DNA from: Leptasterias polaris
Lineage: Eukaryota > Echinodermata > Asteroidea > Forcipulatida > Asteriidae
NCBI GenBank assembly: GCA_037783415.1
Contig: JAZGTN010000022.1
Location: forward strand, 8,964,001 to 9,028,000
Direction of reading: 5' to 3'
DNA: 64,000 nt
This document shows, one piece after another, positions 21,490 through 31,849 of the stretch. A model generated the notes under the pieces. It did no database searches and had not been told where the DNA came from. It saw only the letters and a list, made by a program, of their open reading frames with translations. Every line of letters starts with the position of its first letter. Position 1 is the stretch's first letter. The position numbers and the translations under genes are program-made.

Positions 21490-23969
21490 GTTGGAATTTG
21501 GGGTAGCGACTCAGTACACTGCAATCCCACTGCATGTATCCTCCCCTGTCCGGTTTTCGATGTAGTATGCCTTTTTCTTTGAATTGAAAAAAATTTAAAA
21601 TATTCCATAATCAACTGATGCCCTAATTACCTTCCTTTGTTTATAAGAAATATGCAAACATATTTTAAAACGTGATGGACATTGAAACTTTCACACCACG
21701 CACCGATCTTCGATGACTTCAATAGCGTCCCATTTGTTTTGAGTTTGACCTGTTTTCGATGCAAACAAGAAAGTATGGTGTCCGGGTGAAGCCATACGTG
21801 GAAAAAACATCTGCAGTGACTACAAGTGTTCTGTGAGACTTAGTGTATGACTCTATAGCCAGCAGTTTTCTTCATTTTATTCAACATATTTTTTATCTAG
21901 TTCTAAAAATAACCATGGTATTTTTCAAAAACTAAAAATATAAAAAAATAAATAAAAAAAATGTAAATAATTTTTGGCTTTGAAATCTTATTTTTATTTA
22001 GTTTTGTGTCTTTTTATGTTTCTTAACATTTAAAATAAAGCATATAAATAAACAGTGATAATCGAATCACAAAGCTGATGTTTAAATTTTAATATTAATA
22101 ACAAAAATGATAGAGTGTTACAAAAAAAAAATTATCCAGACTATTAGAAAATGATATAAGGCACGTGGCTTCTTTAAGCCTCTGTATTTTTTTTCCCAGA
22201 ATGCTCAGCAGAATGTTCAGTCACATGATTTGATCATCGTGAATTGTGAATTGAAAAAGTGTTTGATGAAACTTTTTCGGTGGGGAATTTTTTTTTTTAT
22301 GGCCCCGACAGTATGACATATTTTTGTACCTTGCAGAAATGCCTAAATACCACAACTTTTTGCATTTACAAGTGCAACTAACCAGTGGAGCCTTACATGT
22401 TTCTAAGTTTTGGTCAAATGAGAGGAGACTCTTTGCTTGGCAAGTCAAACCACAAAAATTGTATCTAGGGACTGTTTACATCGCGCGCAGAGAGGTCAAA
22501 GGTTTGCCTCGATTTCAGGGACCCCCTGAATACAGGGCGTCCTACGATACAGTACTCAGTAGGTATACTCGGCTAGCCAGTAGCTGATCAGCAGCAGTGC
22601 CAGTGCAGTTTTGTCGAATGATGTTGATCATGTGATGATGACACCAACTCAGCTCAGTCACAACGAACATGGAGGTAGGAACTAACTAAGGAAGAGTCAC
22701 AACAATCACAATATGAATCAGTCACATCAAACTTGAAACTGTCAGTGTCACTGCCAAACACCCAGCCAGCTAGGGTAGTTACGTTCGCACAAAAGCGTAT
22801 TGACAGTACGTTTAGTCATAAAGGTACTATATGAGATGACCTAAATACGACTCACGAGAAACATACACAACATTACACTTACAGCTAGCTGGAAGTCAAC
22901 ATAGATCACAAGTGAGGAACTGCTGCTTACTTACAAATGCCTGAGAAATTCCCCGCGCCCGTAGAGAAGGGGAAACAGCGCCACCAAGCGACAATACACT
23001 CCACCATCTGCAAAACTCCGACCTTCGACCTTTGGAGATGACCATTTTGCTCTTCTGCTGTTCATCCTTTACTTGGGAATGGTCTGATTTCATCATTTGG
23101 GCGCACAAAAAGCAATCACTAACCTATTATTGTGAATGTGAGTCTTTTAGTTTTACATGGTATCTATGCAATTTTTAATATTCGTATTTAATCAGATATC
23201 TAGCATGTCTAGGGGATTTGGTTTCTCTAGTCTTTTGTTTGTGTGTCCGGACGGTAAATTACATGGGCTCAAGGAAGTTAATTCGATCAAAAGAGGGCGC
23301 TAGCATATCACTATCAGACAAAATTATCCTGCATTTGGGGGAAAAAATTTCCTGCCACCCTGGCCTTGTTTACAAACCTTGGTTTTTTCTTTGAAAAGAT
23401 TTATTCTAACCATTATTCCAGAACAATGAGAGGCTCATTTTGCTTCCAAATATCATTAGCACCTACTTATCATTACTTATAATCCACAAAACAGAGATCA
23501 GAAGTAAAACAATACAAATACAATCAATAGAATATGATTGTGAAACAATACAGATTTCAGCTTGATTTTGGTGTTCCAATTCAAATTCCTACCTCCATGG
23601 CCAATCCACAATCACCCCTCCCCACTAATGCTTTTGTCCTTTAAAAAATGTATTTTATTTGAAATTAGAAAGAAAAAATGCCCCTTCCATTTGATTTTCC
23701 CTCTTTAAAACAAAGGGAGTTGATTCACTTCCACGTCTGACTGCATATGAACCATCGTTTAGGCGCCACCCCTCCCCCACCCCTAGCCCTGATCTCCGAT
23801 GCCTCTCCTCCCCCACCCCTAGCCCTGATCTCCGATGCCTCTCCTCCCCAATAGGTGTGCCATTAGTGGGAAGCACAAATGAAAAAACCCCAGTAATGCA
23901 TACATTTTAGACACATTCAAATGAAGGGTTTAATATTTTCTTCAAACAGGGAATTCCAGCTCATAAAGG
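21490..23969. other. Divergent intergenic region between FOCAD and CCDC124
   Basis: 2.5 kb between two start codons pointing away from each other, so it should hold both promoters. Seen: an AT-rich stretch (about 21590-22150), a candidate non-coding exon donor for CCDC124 at about 22675 (ATGGAG|GTAGGA), and two copies of a C-rich 42-bp unit at about 23760-23850. No protein homology recognised in its open frames. Confidence 0.55.
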
Positions 23970-26900
23970 ATGCCCAAAAAGTTTGCAGGAGAGAACTCCA
24001 AAGCGGCAGTTGCCCGAGCACGGAAGGCTGAAATTTTGCACGAGAAAGAAGCTGCCAAGCAAAAGGCAGAGGAAGATGCATTCTGGAACGACGATGACAA
24101 ACATGTCAAGAAAAAACAACAAAGGAAGGTAAGTTACCAACCTGCAACCTATAGGGTATAGGCCAATATTGGGCTAGTAGTGCGATTTCTCTGCAGACAT
24201 ACTGTCATTTCCAGACCAGATATAGTTGTTAAATAGTATCTAGATCAAGGTCAACATTATTATCCCTGTTTATTGGTCATACTTTTAGACCATTCCTCTA
24301 ATTTTCTCAACTCCCTGGGGAGCATACAACCCCAACCTGCTTAAATTAGGGCTAAGGGGTTAATCCAACACAACCCTATCTTTGCCCTCTCAGGTTCCAA
24401 TTTATACAAATGGGCTAAGAGAAGCAATTGTGGTTTGCCTTGCTCAAGGACACAATGGTCATGATTGGGAATCAAACTCGCACTTCGATGATTTAAACAG
24501 TAGAGCTTGAGTCCGAGTAGACCACTCAGCCACGACACACCGCAAGTCATGATCGCTCGGCCACGACACACCACAAGTTACCTGATATTAACACTTTGCC
24601 TCTTATTCTTCTAAACAAGTTGGACCATAATTTGGGGACTAAAATTTGGTTATTCCATCGCAGGAAAACAAAGATAAGAAGCGAGAAGAGGAGACAGTGA
24701 GGAAGCAAGAAGCTCGCCGCCTCCTTGAGGAAGAGGAAGAAAACTTAAAAGTGTCTACTAAGATAACCAAACCCAGCAAGCTCACCAGAGCTCAGATACA
24801 GGCTGAGCAGGAGATTAAAGCAGCTCAGGAAGGTAAACATGTGAATTGAGAATCATGGGCTGGCCTGATACTTCATGGAGACAACAGAAGCAAAAAAAAA
24901 CATTTCTACTAAAAAACACTAAGGGTTGGCAAAATAAGGTAACATCACCCCTTTTTGTATGGGGCTGATGGTGATAACACATTTGTGCGTCTGCCTAATG
25001 CCTAACTCTATGGTGTTTGCGGACCAATAGTGTCTGTACGCATCTGGAATGTAATTAGCATATTCCATGGGAAGAGCTGATTGCCTCAATGCCCATGGGC
25101 TTGATTTCACAAAGCACTAAGATTCATCTTAAGATGAGTTGTTTATATTTCCATACTGTTTTGTATTGTGGCATCACATTTTGCTTGGCAGTTAAGATTG
25201 ATTCGTACTTAAGGTCATATCACACAGGGTAATTTACAGGCAACCAGGTCCAAGCAATCTCCAATAAGACAGCGCGTTCACATTTCAATTTTCACACAAT
25301 TTTTTGAGTATTGTAAGACATTGTTAGAAAAAAACCTGCTACCGAAGTGCTCCTTTTGAGTACAGTGCAGTTGGTTGCCTCTAAGCTGCCATTAAAGTTG
25401 CCTCATGAGACAAGGCCTTTAAGATCAATATTAACTCTTTGTGAAGTCAATGCCCTAGGGTTATTCATCGTCTTGGTGCCCCTGGGTCTTGGTGGCGTTG
25501 GCCTTGGTACCGCTGGCATTGGTGCTTCTTGAAATGTTCCTGGTAGAAATGTCAATTTCCCTTATTGAAGTGCCCATTTACCAATTGCCTTGTCCTTGTC
25601 CAGAATGAAGTATCAGGTTTGCATTGGATTTGGCTTTTGCTACTGGCTTCAATTTTATCAAACTGTTGAGCAGAAAATTTTGCGAATTGTTTTATTTATT
25701 TTGCCTCATCTGTTTTAATTATCATTTGTTATTTATAGTCTGTGTGTAAAGTGATGTGTTGCCATAATATGTGTGGAGGTCTCCTATGTATTGGAACGTT
25801 AGGCACTGTTAAAGTGTGCAAATTCTTTTCAATTGTGGTTTATTACTTTGCATTGCCTTAAGGCGATCCCTCTTCTGCCGCTTCCCAGGTTGTATAGTGA
25901 ACTTGGGTGTCATCCCTGGTTATACGACAGTTACAGGTTGAATGGCTTCTGACTGGCACCCTCGAACAAAGATTTCGACAAAATAGGGAGACCGCCAACG
26001 TTCAGCCAGATGGCTCAGTTGGGCACATTAATCCGGAGGTTGCATGGTCAAGTCCTGCTCTAGTAAATTGTTCTTTGTTCAACCCGAAACATTTCATTTT
26101 CCTTCACACATGTGGGAACCCAAGGTTTAGCTTTTTCGAAATTCGAACTGCTTGGTTTATTAAAAGACAGTTGTCATTTAAATATGGAAAGACTGCAGTG
26201 CCGGGTCAAACATAAACTCTCCTTATGACATTATATTTTTCAAAAGCTGCTGAGAGGAAGAAGAAGCAGCCTACCACCCATCTGGATGATCCACTGGAGG
26301 AGAATCCTAACATAGCCCTGGCTGCTCAAGAAGCTTCAGGGGACTCGGTGGCTAGGAATGTAGAGGAAGCCATCGGTGCACTTAGGTAAGAGTAGACACA
26401 TGTGCAGATCAGGTGAGGTTTGCGGTGACACCATGCGTAAAATCTCTTTTGAGTAGTGGTGGTTCTGAGAAGAACCGGTTGTTTGAAAACTCAATGTTTC
26501 GATCAGTATGCTCTGATCATCTTCAGGAGGATGATCAGAGCATACTGAAAAAAGCGCTTTATAAACGCTAATATTATTATTATTTATTATCGAAACATTG
26601 AGTTTTCAAACCACCGGTTCTTCTCAAAACCACCACTACTCTAAAGAGATTTTACACATGGTGTCAACACAAACCTCACCTGATTGTACTCCCACCAGGC
26701 AAGGTTTCAAATCCTCAGATGCTTTGAATTGTGATTCATTATTGACAATGATTTTAAAAAATACGCACACTCTGTACACAGCTGATTTACACAAAGTCGT
26801 TCTCTACCATACACAACATGTACAGTTGAAGGGCCACAAAGGGTTGGTGAACTTTAACTGACAGATATTACTAAAAGTAGGAAGGTAAATTTGAACTCAA

Positions 26901-27587
26901 ACATTAACACCGTACAAACATTCTGAAAGTAGGAAGGTTAATTTGAACTCAGAAAAATAACACTGTACAAACGTTCTGAAATTAGGCCTTCAGGTTAGTT
27001 TGATCTAAGAACAATTGATTGTGCAAGTGTTGTGTTGGGACCTGTAAAAGTGTGCAAGTTTAAAGTATTGTGCGTGGGACCAAAGTGGTCAAAACAATAT
27101 TTGAATGCACATGAGACTTGCATGGTCTACAACACTATACAAACATTGGCTTATTTCAAAACACTACTGAAAACTTCCCTTCCCGAACAAAGGTATTGAC
27201 AAAATAGGGAGACCGCCAACATAGGGCTAGATAGCTCAGTTGGTAGACACCGGCACGTTAATCCGGAGGTCGTTGGTTCAAATCCCGCTCTAGTAAATTT
27301 TTCTTTGTTCAACCCAAAATCATTTAAAATTTACCCAGTCAGATATCTTATTCTGGAGTGTAACTTTTTGTCTTTACCACAGCGTCAACGACCCCGCCCT
27401 GGAGAAACACCCAGAGAGGAGAGTGAAGGCGGCATACAAAGCCTTCGAAGAAATCAACCTCCCGCTCCTCAAGGCAGAAAATCCCAACCTCAGAATGTCA
27501 CAGCTCAGGCAGATGCTGAAGAAGGAGTGGACCAGATCACCTGACAATCCACTCAATCAGAGGACAGCGTCGTACAACACCAAATGA
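23970..27587 (+). CDS. CCDC124: Coiled-coil domain-containing protein 124 (ribosome-associated, Lso2 homologue)
   Basis: Small, highly charged coiled-coil protein that binds the 80S ribosome. The yeast homologue Lso2 helps restart translation after starvation, and human CCDC124 occurs on idle ribosomes. Coding exons: 23970-24128, 24664-24832, 26247-26385, 27383-27587. They join in phase to 223 aa, the length of human CCDC124. The N-terminus MPKKFAGENSKAA is the family signature. Residues about 15-115 are Lys/Glu/Arg-rich coiled coil (RKQEARRLLEEEEEN). The C-terminus has HPERRVKAAYKAFEE, LKAENPNLRMSQL, LKKEWTRSPDNPLNQR and TASYNTK before TGA. Exon 2 begins after an AG at about 23950, so a non-coding first exon upstream is likely; the ATG GAG|GTAGGA at about 22670 is a candidate donor but is unproven. 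Confidence 0.96.
24237..24575 (-). mobile_element. tRNA-derived SINE (family C), minus strand
   Basis: CTCCCTGGGGAGCATACAACCCC, TTGCTCAAGGACACAATGGTCATGA and a head ending CACTCAGCCACGACACACC. The head is partly repeated (GCTCGGCCACGACACACC at about 24555). Lies in the first CCDC124 coding intron. Confidence 0.75.
25940..26090 (+). mobile_element. tRNA-derived SINE (family A)
   Basis: TCTGACTGGCACCC, AAAATAGGGAGACCGCCAAC, GGCTCAGTTGG and GCTCTAGTAAATTG, ending TTCTTTGTTCAACCC. In the CCDC124 intron before its third coding exon. Confidence 0.8.
26410..26686. mobile_element. Foldback element, about 277 bp
   Basis: Arms of roughly 90 bases: CAGGTGAGGTTTGCGG through AAAACTCAATGTTTCG, and the reverse complement from CGAAACATTGAGTTTTC to CAAACCTCACCTG. 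The centre holds a second small hairpin (ATGCTCTGATCAT / ATGATCAGAGCAT) and a SINE-like CGCTTTATAAACGC plus ATT run. In the last CCDC124 intron. Confidence 0.8.
27183..27316 (+). mobile_element. tRNA-derived SINE (family A)
   Basis: A well preserved copy: GATAGCTCAGTTGGTAGA (A box) and GGTTCAAATCCCGCTCTAG (B box), ending TTCTTTGTTCAACCC. It ends 67 bases before the last CCDC124 exon. Confidence 0.8.
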
Positions 27588-28412
27588 AAAAAGGAATAAT
27601 AAAAAAAGGTGTTGGAGAACTTCGGTCAAGTGCGCCTCACCATGGAGACTTTTATGAATGTTTACCATCTATGACAGATGTCAGTTTCCAATATACGATG
27701 GCTTCCCTCACAGTGAGGATGTTGTGGTTTGGTGGCTATAGGTTAAAAAAAAAAACATTTGCAAAGGTCTAAACATTTCATTTTCAATGACTTAAAACAT
27801 GTCATTTTACTCAACTGACAAAACTGACAAAAATAGAAAGCAGAGATGAATATTTCTACTTGGCAGCTACGTCTTTAAAATTGAACCGGTGCTTCAGATG
27901 TGTAGAGGTGAGGAGTGCTGTTAAGAGCAAGAGTATCAGTGCATTGAGCTGGGACAGCTTTTATTGGGACCTGTTGCTGCAGCATGAGCATTGACAGGGG
28001 CCATGATTAACCGTCATTGTGGCCGGCAGAACATGGAACTGTGTTTAATTACAATTATTTATGATATCCTTCCGTATATCTTGTGGTTGTCCAGGATAAT
28101 GTCTCAAAAATTGGAAATATTCAATTTTTAGCCAACCATCTTTTCTCATCCAAAACTTTCACTTCATTCTTGTGAGGGTAAATCACCTTTTGTTATGGAG
28201 GGCGCCTCAAAATTTGACTGGAACATTTCAAGGAGCACAAAGGGATTGACTTGAGACTTTGAGGCAATTGCCTCTGTGAAGTATCAGGCGTGAAGTTGCA
28301 AACACTGAAGGAAGGAAACTGAAAAGTCTCTCTCCATGAATGAGTGTGTCAGCGATAACATTTAGCGTGTGCACTAGCGTATCACCCATAACTCAGGGTT
28401 CCCTTTTTGCTT

Positions 28413-28624
28413 ACAGGTAGGGTCATAGTGTGGTATTTGTCAACGTAAGGTTTATTTATAGGAACAATTTTAAAGAAAGATACATTCAAACTCCCCTATG
28501 TGAAAGTTTTAGCTGAATAGTGTCTACTTGCTGAGAAATCAGCAAAAAACTTTCACAGTATTTTCACAAGATTGCAAATACATCCACAATTTGGGAGTAT
28601 TTACAAATCTATGACCTTAACTTT
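28413..28624. mobile_element. TTAA-type MITE, GGTAGGGTCATAG family
   Basis: GGTAGGGTCATAG at about 28415 and CTATGACCTTAA near 28600-28612 form the inverted ends. The interior (GTGAAAGTTTTAGCTGAA) is the reverse of the 493-904 copy. Confidence 0.65.
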
Positions 28625-30581
28625 AAGCAACAGGCATGTAACTCTTCAGCAGATCAGCTGGTTTTTGTTTCGTTTTTTTCTTAACTTTTAGTGTCAAACA
28701 AATATGAAAAACATCATACAAAGTTCTGTGTGTTTGGCTGTTTCCTCGGATGTTTATTTGTTTGTTTGTTTTTGTTTTTGCAATTTCAAGGTTGCATGCC
28801 TCTCAGTTTAAGCTGGGTTGGGCCCTGGTGTAGAAATTTTGCCCTAACCTTGCAATCAAGACAATAGTGATTGTAAGTAGACAGGGCCTCGGTGACAAAA
28901 ACCAGCAGTGACTGTTGTGTTTTTGTAGAATTAAAAATGGTGCTTAGCATGTTTTCCCGCTAAGCAAACATTAGCAGGGTACCTGTCAAAAGCAATACTT
29001 ATGACATGGTATTTTGGCTGGTACAATCTGTTTGTGCTAAGCAAGATTTTTCTTTGCTGAGCAATTATTTATGCATAACAGCTATAGAAATTGGGCCCAG
29101 ATGTCATAGTTTTCAGTTAGAGGGTAAACTATTAAGAAATTTAATATTACAAAAATATGAAATTCTTACTGTGAAACATGTTACGAATTTAGTTGTCAAT
29201 TGTATTAAAGTACTTGCGGCATCCCAACACTTGGCTTTATTATTATTTTTTCAGTTTGTCTTCAGTTTCCAAATGTAGTGAATATTCAATAGTGCTGTGT
29301 TCCTTTAGTTATGGAGAACTAATGTGAAAAGTTCACAATAGTTATTAATAATACAGCACTCACTTTTTGCTGAAAAAATAGTTTTGAAAGGCAGGCAATT
29401 ATTTGAAGTCAATCTTATTTGTGGATGATGGTGCCAGTATTCACCCAGTATTTTCTTAGAAAGCTGTCGTTTTGATGCAAAGAGTTTTTCAAGGCTCAAT
29501 AGGTGACTTTACTGGAGGCTAGGTGGCAGCATAGTTTCCAGGTAAATCCATTGTTGTCGGTAATGTGCGCATATTCAGAGCTACAAAAACAATCAAAGTT
29601 TATCTGGTTTGTCAGCTTCCAACTATCATGTTCGTGATTGTGATGTAATCCCACTGTAAGCCACGCCCACTTCACATAAACTGGCTCCACTGATTACCAA
29701 AAGTCCACTTGAGTTGCATTGGGCTCGTGTTTGTGTGAGTATTTATGTGAGAAAAGTTTAATAATAATTGGACTTGGCTTTTACAAAGAGCAAACCAATA
29801 TGGGGGCCGCTTCAGAAGATAAAAGGAGGCTTGTGTATTATAATAGTCATGGACAAAACATAAATTAAAGCGAAAACAAACAAGTAAACAGAAAGTGGGC
29901 GAAACAAAATTAACCGGGAGGAAGATTTGTATATAAAATAGGCCTATATATATATACATTAAATATTACAAAACAAAACAAAACAACGGACAGTAGCCGA
30001 ACACCTGACAAAAGTTACTGGTAATTAGAATAAAGAAACTAATGTTAATAAAATCATCAGAAGCATCATTTCATGGCTGAAAATAATTAATACAAAAACA
30101 ATTCTAAAACTACCATTCTGTGCCATTCTCAGATTCGTGTACAGAGGTGCGTTTCGAAATAGGAACACCCCGCCCCCCCCCCCCCCCTCTCTTCCCAAGA
30201 AGCACACATAACTGTCAGTCACCCTAGAACTAGGAGTCGGGTGAAAATAATTATTTGAAAAACCATGCACATTATTAAGCATGTAATCTCATGCTTCTTA
30301 ATTTTTGTTGCAAATAACCGAAATCAGCTGTTGCATTTTGTTTGTTTAAAAAAATATTTTTTTTAAAGCTTTCAGGTACACTCATTTTCTCAAAAAAATA
30401 CGACTCAAATTCAGAGGGAAATATTTCACAGAAAAAATTGTTCTACTTTCTAATTCTAGTATTATAATGAACTTTAGTATTAGTAAGCTTTATTCAGGCC
30501 GTTTAATAATACCTTTAACTGAATCCCTTAATAACTGAACAGCTGTTTATTACCATTTCATTTATTGACTATTTCCTCAAC

Positions 30582-30944
30582 TTAAAGGTATTATACAGGA
30601 TTGGCAGAGCTGACAAAATAATCACAGACAGTGTTCATGTTTTGTGCAATCAACCACATACATGAAATAACAAACCTGTGAAAATTTGAGCTCAATTGGT
30701 CATCGAGATCACGAGAAAATAGTGAAAAGAGACCTTATGTGTTTTCTGTTTTTCAAACATGGAGTTTATTATCGCGCGCGATAAAAACTATTGTTTTACT
30801 CATTTCTCAGAAACGATAGCATTTCAGGCAGAAATATTTTAAGGAACCCTTTCTACCATTACTTACTTTAAATCATGTAAGTTATGTGTGAATCTGTGAA
30901 CATTTGTGTTGTTCGATCTTACCAATCGTGTACAGGGCCTTTAA
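30582..30944. mobile_element. TTAA-type MITE, AAAGGTATTATACAGG family
   Basis: TTAAAGGTATTATACAGGATTGG at the left and CCAATCGTGTACAGGGCCTTTAA at the right. The core has TTATCGCGCGCGATAA, a perfect palindrome. A 5'-truncated relative is at 60735-61009. Confidence 0.8.
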
Positions 30945-31148
30945 TCGATCATCGGAATTATGTTAATAACGTTATTGGTATAATTTGAAATCATATTTTC
31001 GATTTAGTTCTGGAAGGGTTCAAGTTTTAACAACTTTTAAAACTTTGAAAGATATCGTGTCCATCAACGCACTAATGTCGAGTCTCGTCTGACTCTTTTC
31101 CAAATGGAATGGAAATGGATGAAAGGTCACTTAATATTTTTCGACGAG

Positions 31149-31398
31149 TGACGTCAAATGTTTGGGCTAAGATGGCGCTTCTTTCGGCCTAGACTGGGAC
31201 ACACCTGATCTGTCAACATTCAAACGCAACCTCAAGACTCATCTGTTCAATCTGTCAGAACTTGCTAGCAACCGGTGCCTTTGAATGGTTTTATTCCAGA
31301 TACTGTGCGCCTTATAAATTTTATGTTATTATTATTATTATTATTAGACTGGTCCGCTGTCCATATCCGCAAGGCACGAGCCTCGAAGTGTGACGTCA
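31149..31398. promoter_or_regulatory. Two CRE-type palindromes upstream of the STRA6-like gene
   Basis: TGACGTCA occurs at 31149-31156 and again at 31391-31398, each within a longer shared segment (GTGACGTCAAATGTTNGGGCT). They lie 700 and 450 bases before the candidate start codon, in a GC-richer stretch. The regulatory role is inferred from the motif only. Confidence 0.3.
31190..31352 (+). mobile_element. LINE 3' fragment with possible 8-bp target duplication
   Basis: Frame reads STFKRNLKTHLFNLSE, the ORF2 C-terminal signature, then GCGCCTTATAAATT and an ATT tail. TAGACTGG flanks it at 31190-31197 and 31345-31352, consistent with insertion into the duplicated TGACGTCA-containing region. Confidence 0.6.
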
Positions 31399-31849
31399 AA
31401 TGTTCGGGCTACTTTCGGCCTTAAGTTACTTTTGAATGAGACGCTAAAGTGGCGGTAGAAAAGATCGTCAAGAGAGGTCGCTATTTGTAAACAGTATGAC
31501 AGTCGATGTCATTTCCACGTGCCGTTGTAAACATACCACAACCCGGGGGGTCATGATGTTACTAGTGTATGCTCACGTGTTTTTTTTACGTGCGTGCGTG
31601 ATTAAATGGCACTTCACCACACAGTTAAAAGTCGCATACACTACTAGTTCAAATTGCTGGTCGGCCGGTAGTGTTGGGTGACTCTTGGGGTTTAATCGGT
31701 GAAGGTCCAAAGTTCATCATAAGTATTTTTAACATCAGATTATGAATTTGTAATGTATCGAGATCGCATTTTATAGATCTCGCCAGAGTTGAGTGTGTGA
31801 AGTAAGTGGAGTGGTCGACTCTATGGCGAGGACGAAATAATCTGGGTCA

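Larger units (their letters stand above)
27588..31849. other. Intergenic region between CCDC124 and the STRA6-like gene
   Basis: Begins with the CCDC124 3' UTR (an AATAAA-like run lies about 10 bases after the stop, unusually close). It holds two TTAA-bounded MITE copies (28413-28624, 30582-30944), a GGGCCCAATTTCAT-type repeat (28925-29100), a C-run near 30171-30190 and a LINE 3' fragment (31190-31352). No gene recognised. Confidence 0.5.

Noticed and set aside
22324..22587. 87-residue plus-strand frame between FOCAD and CCDC124
   Set aside because: No recognisable homology and no clear splice links; could be chance in the promoter region.
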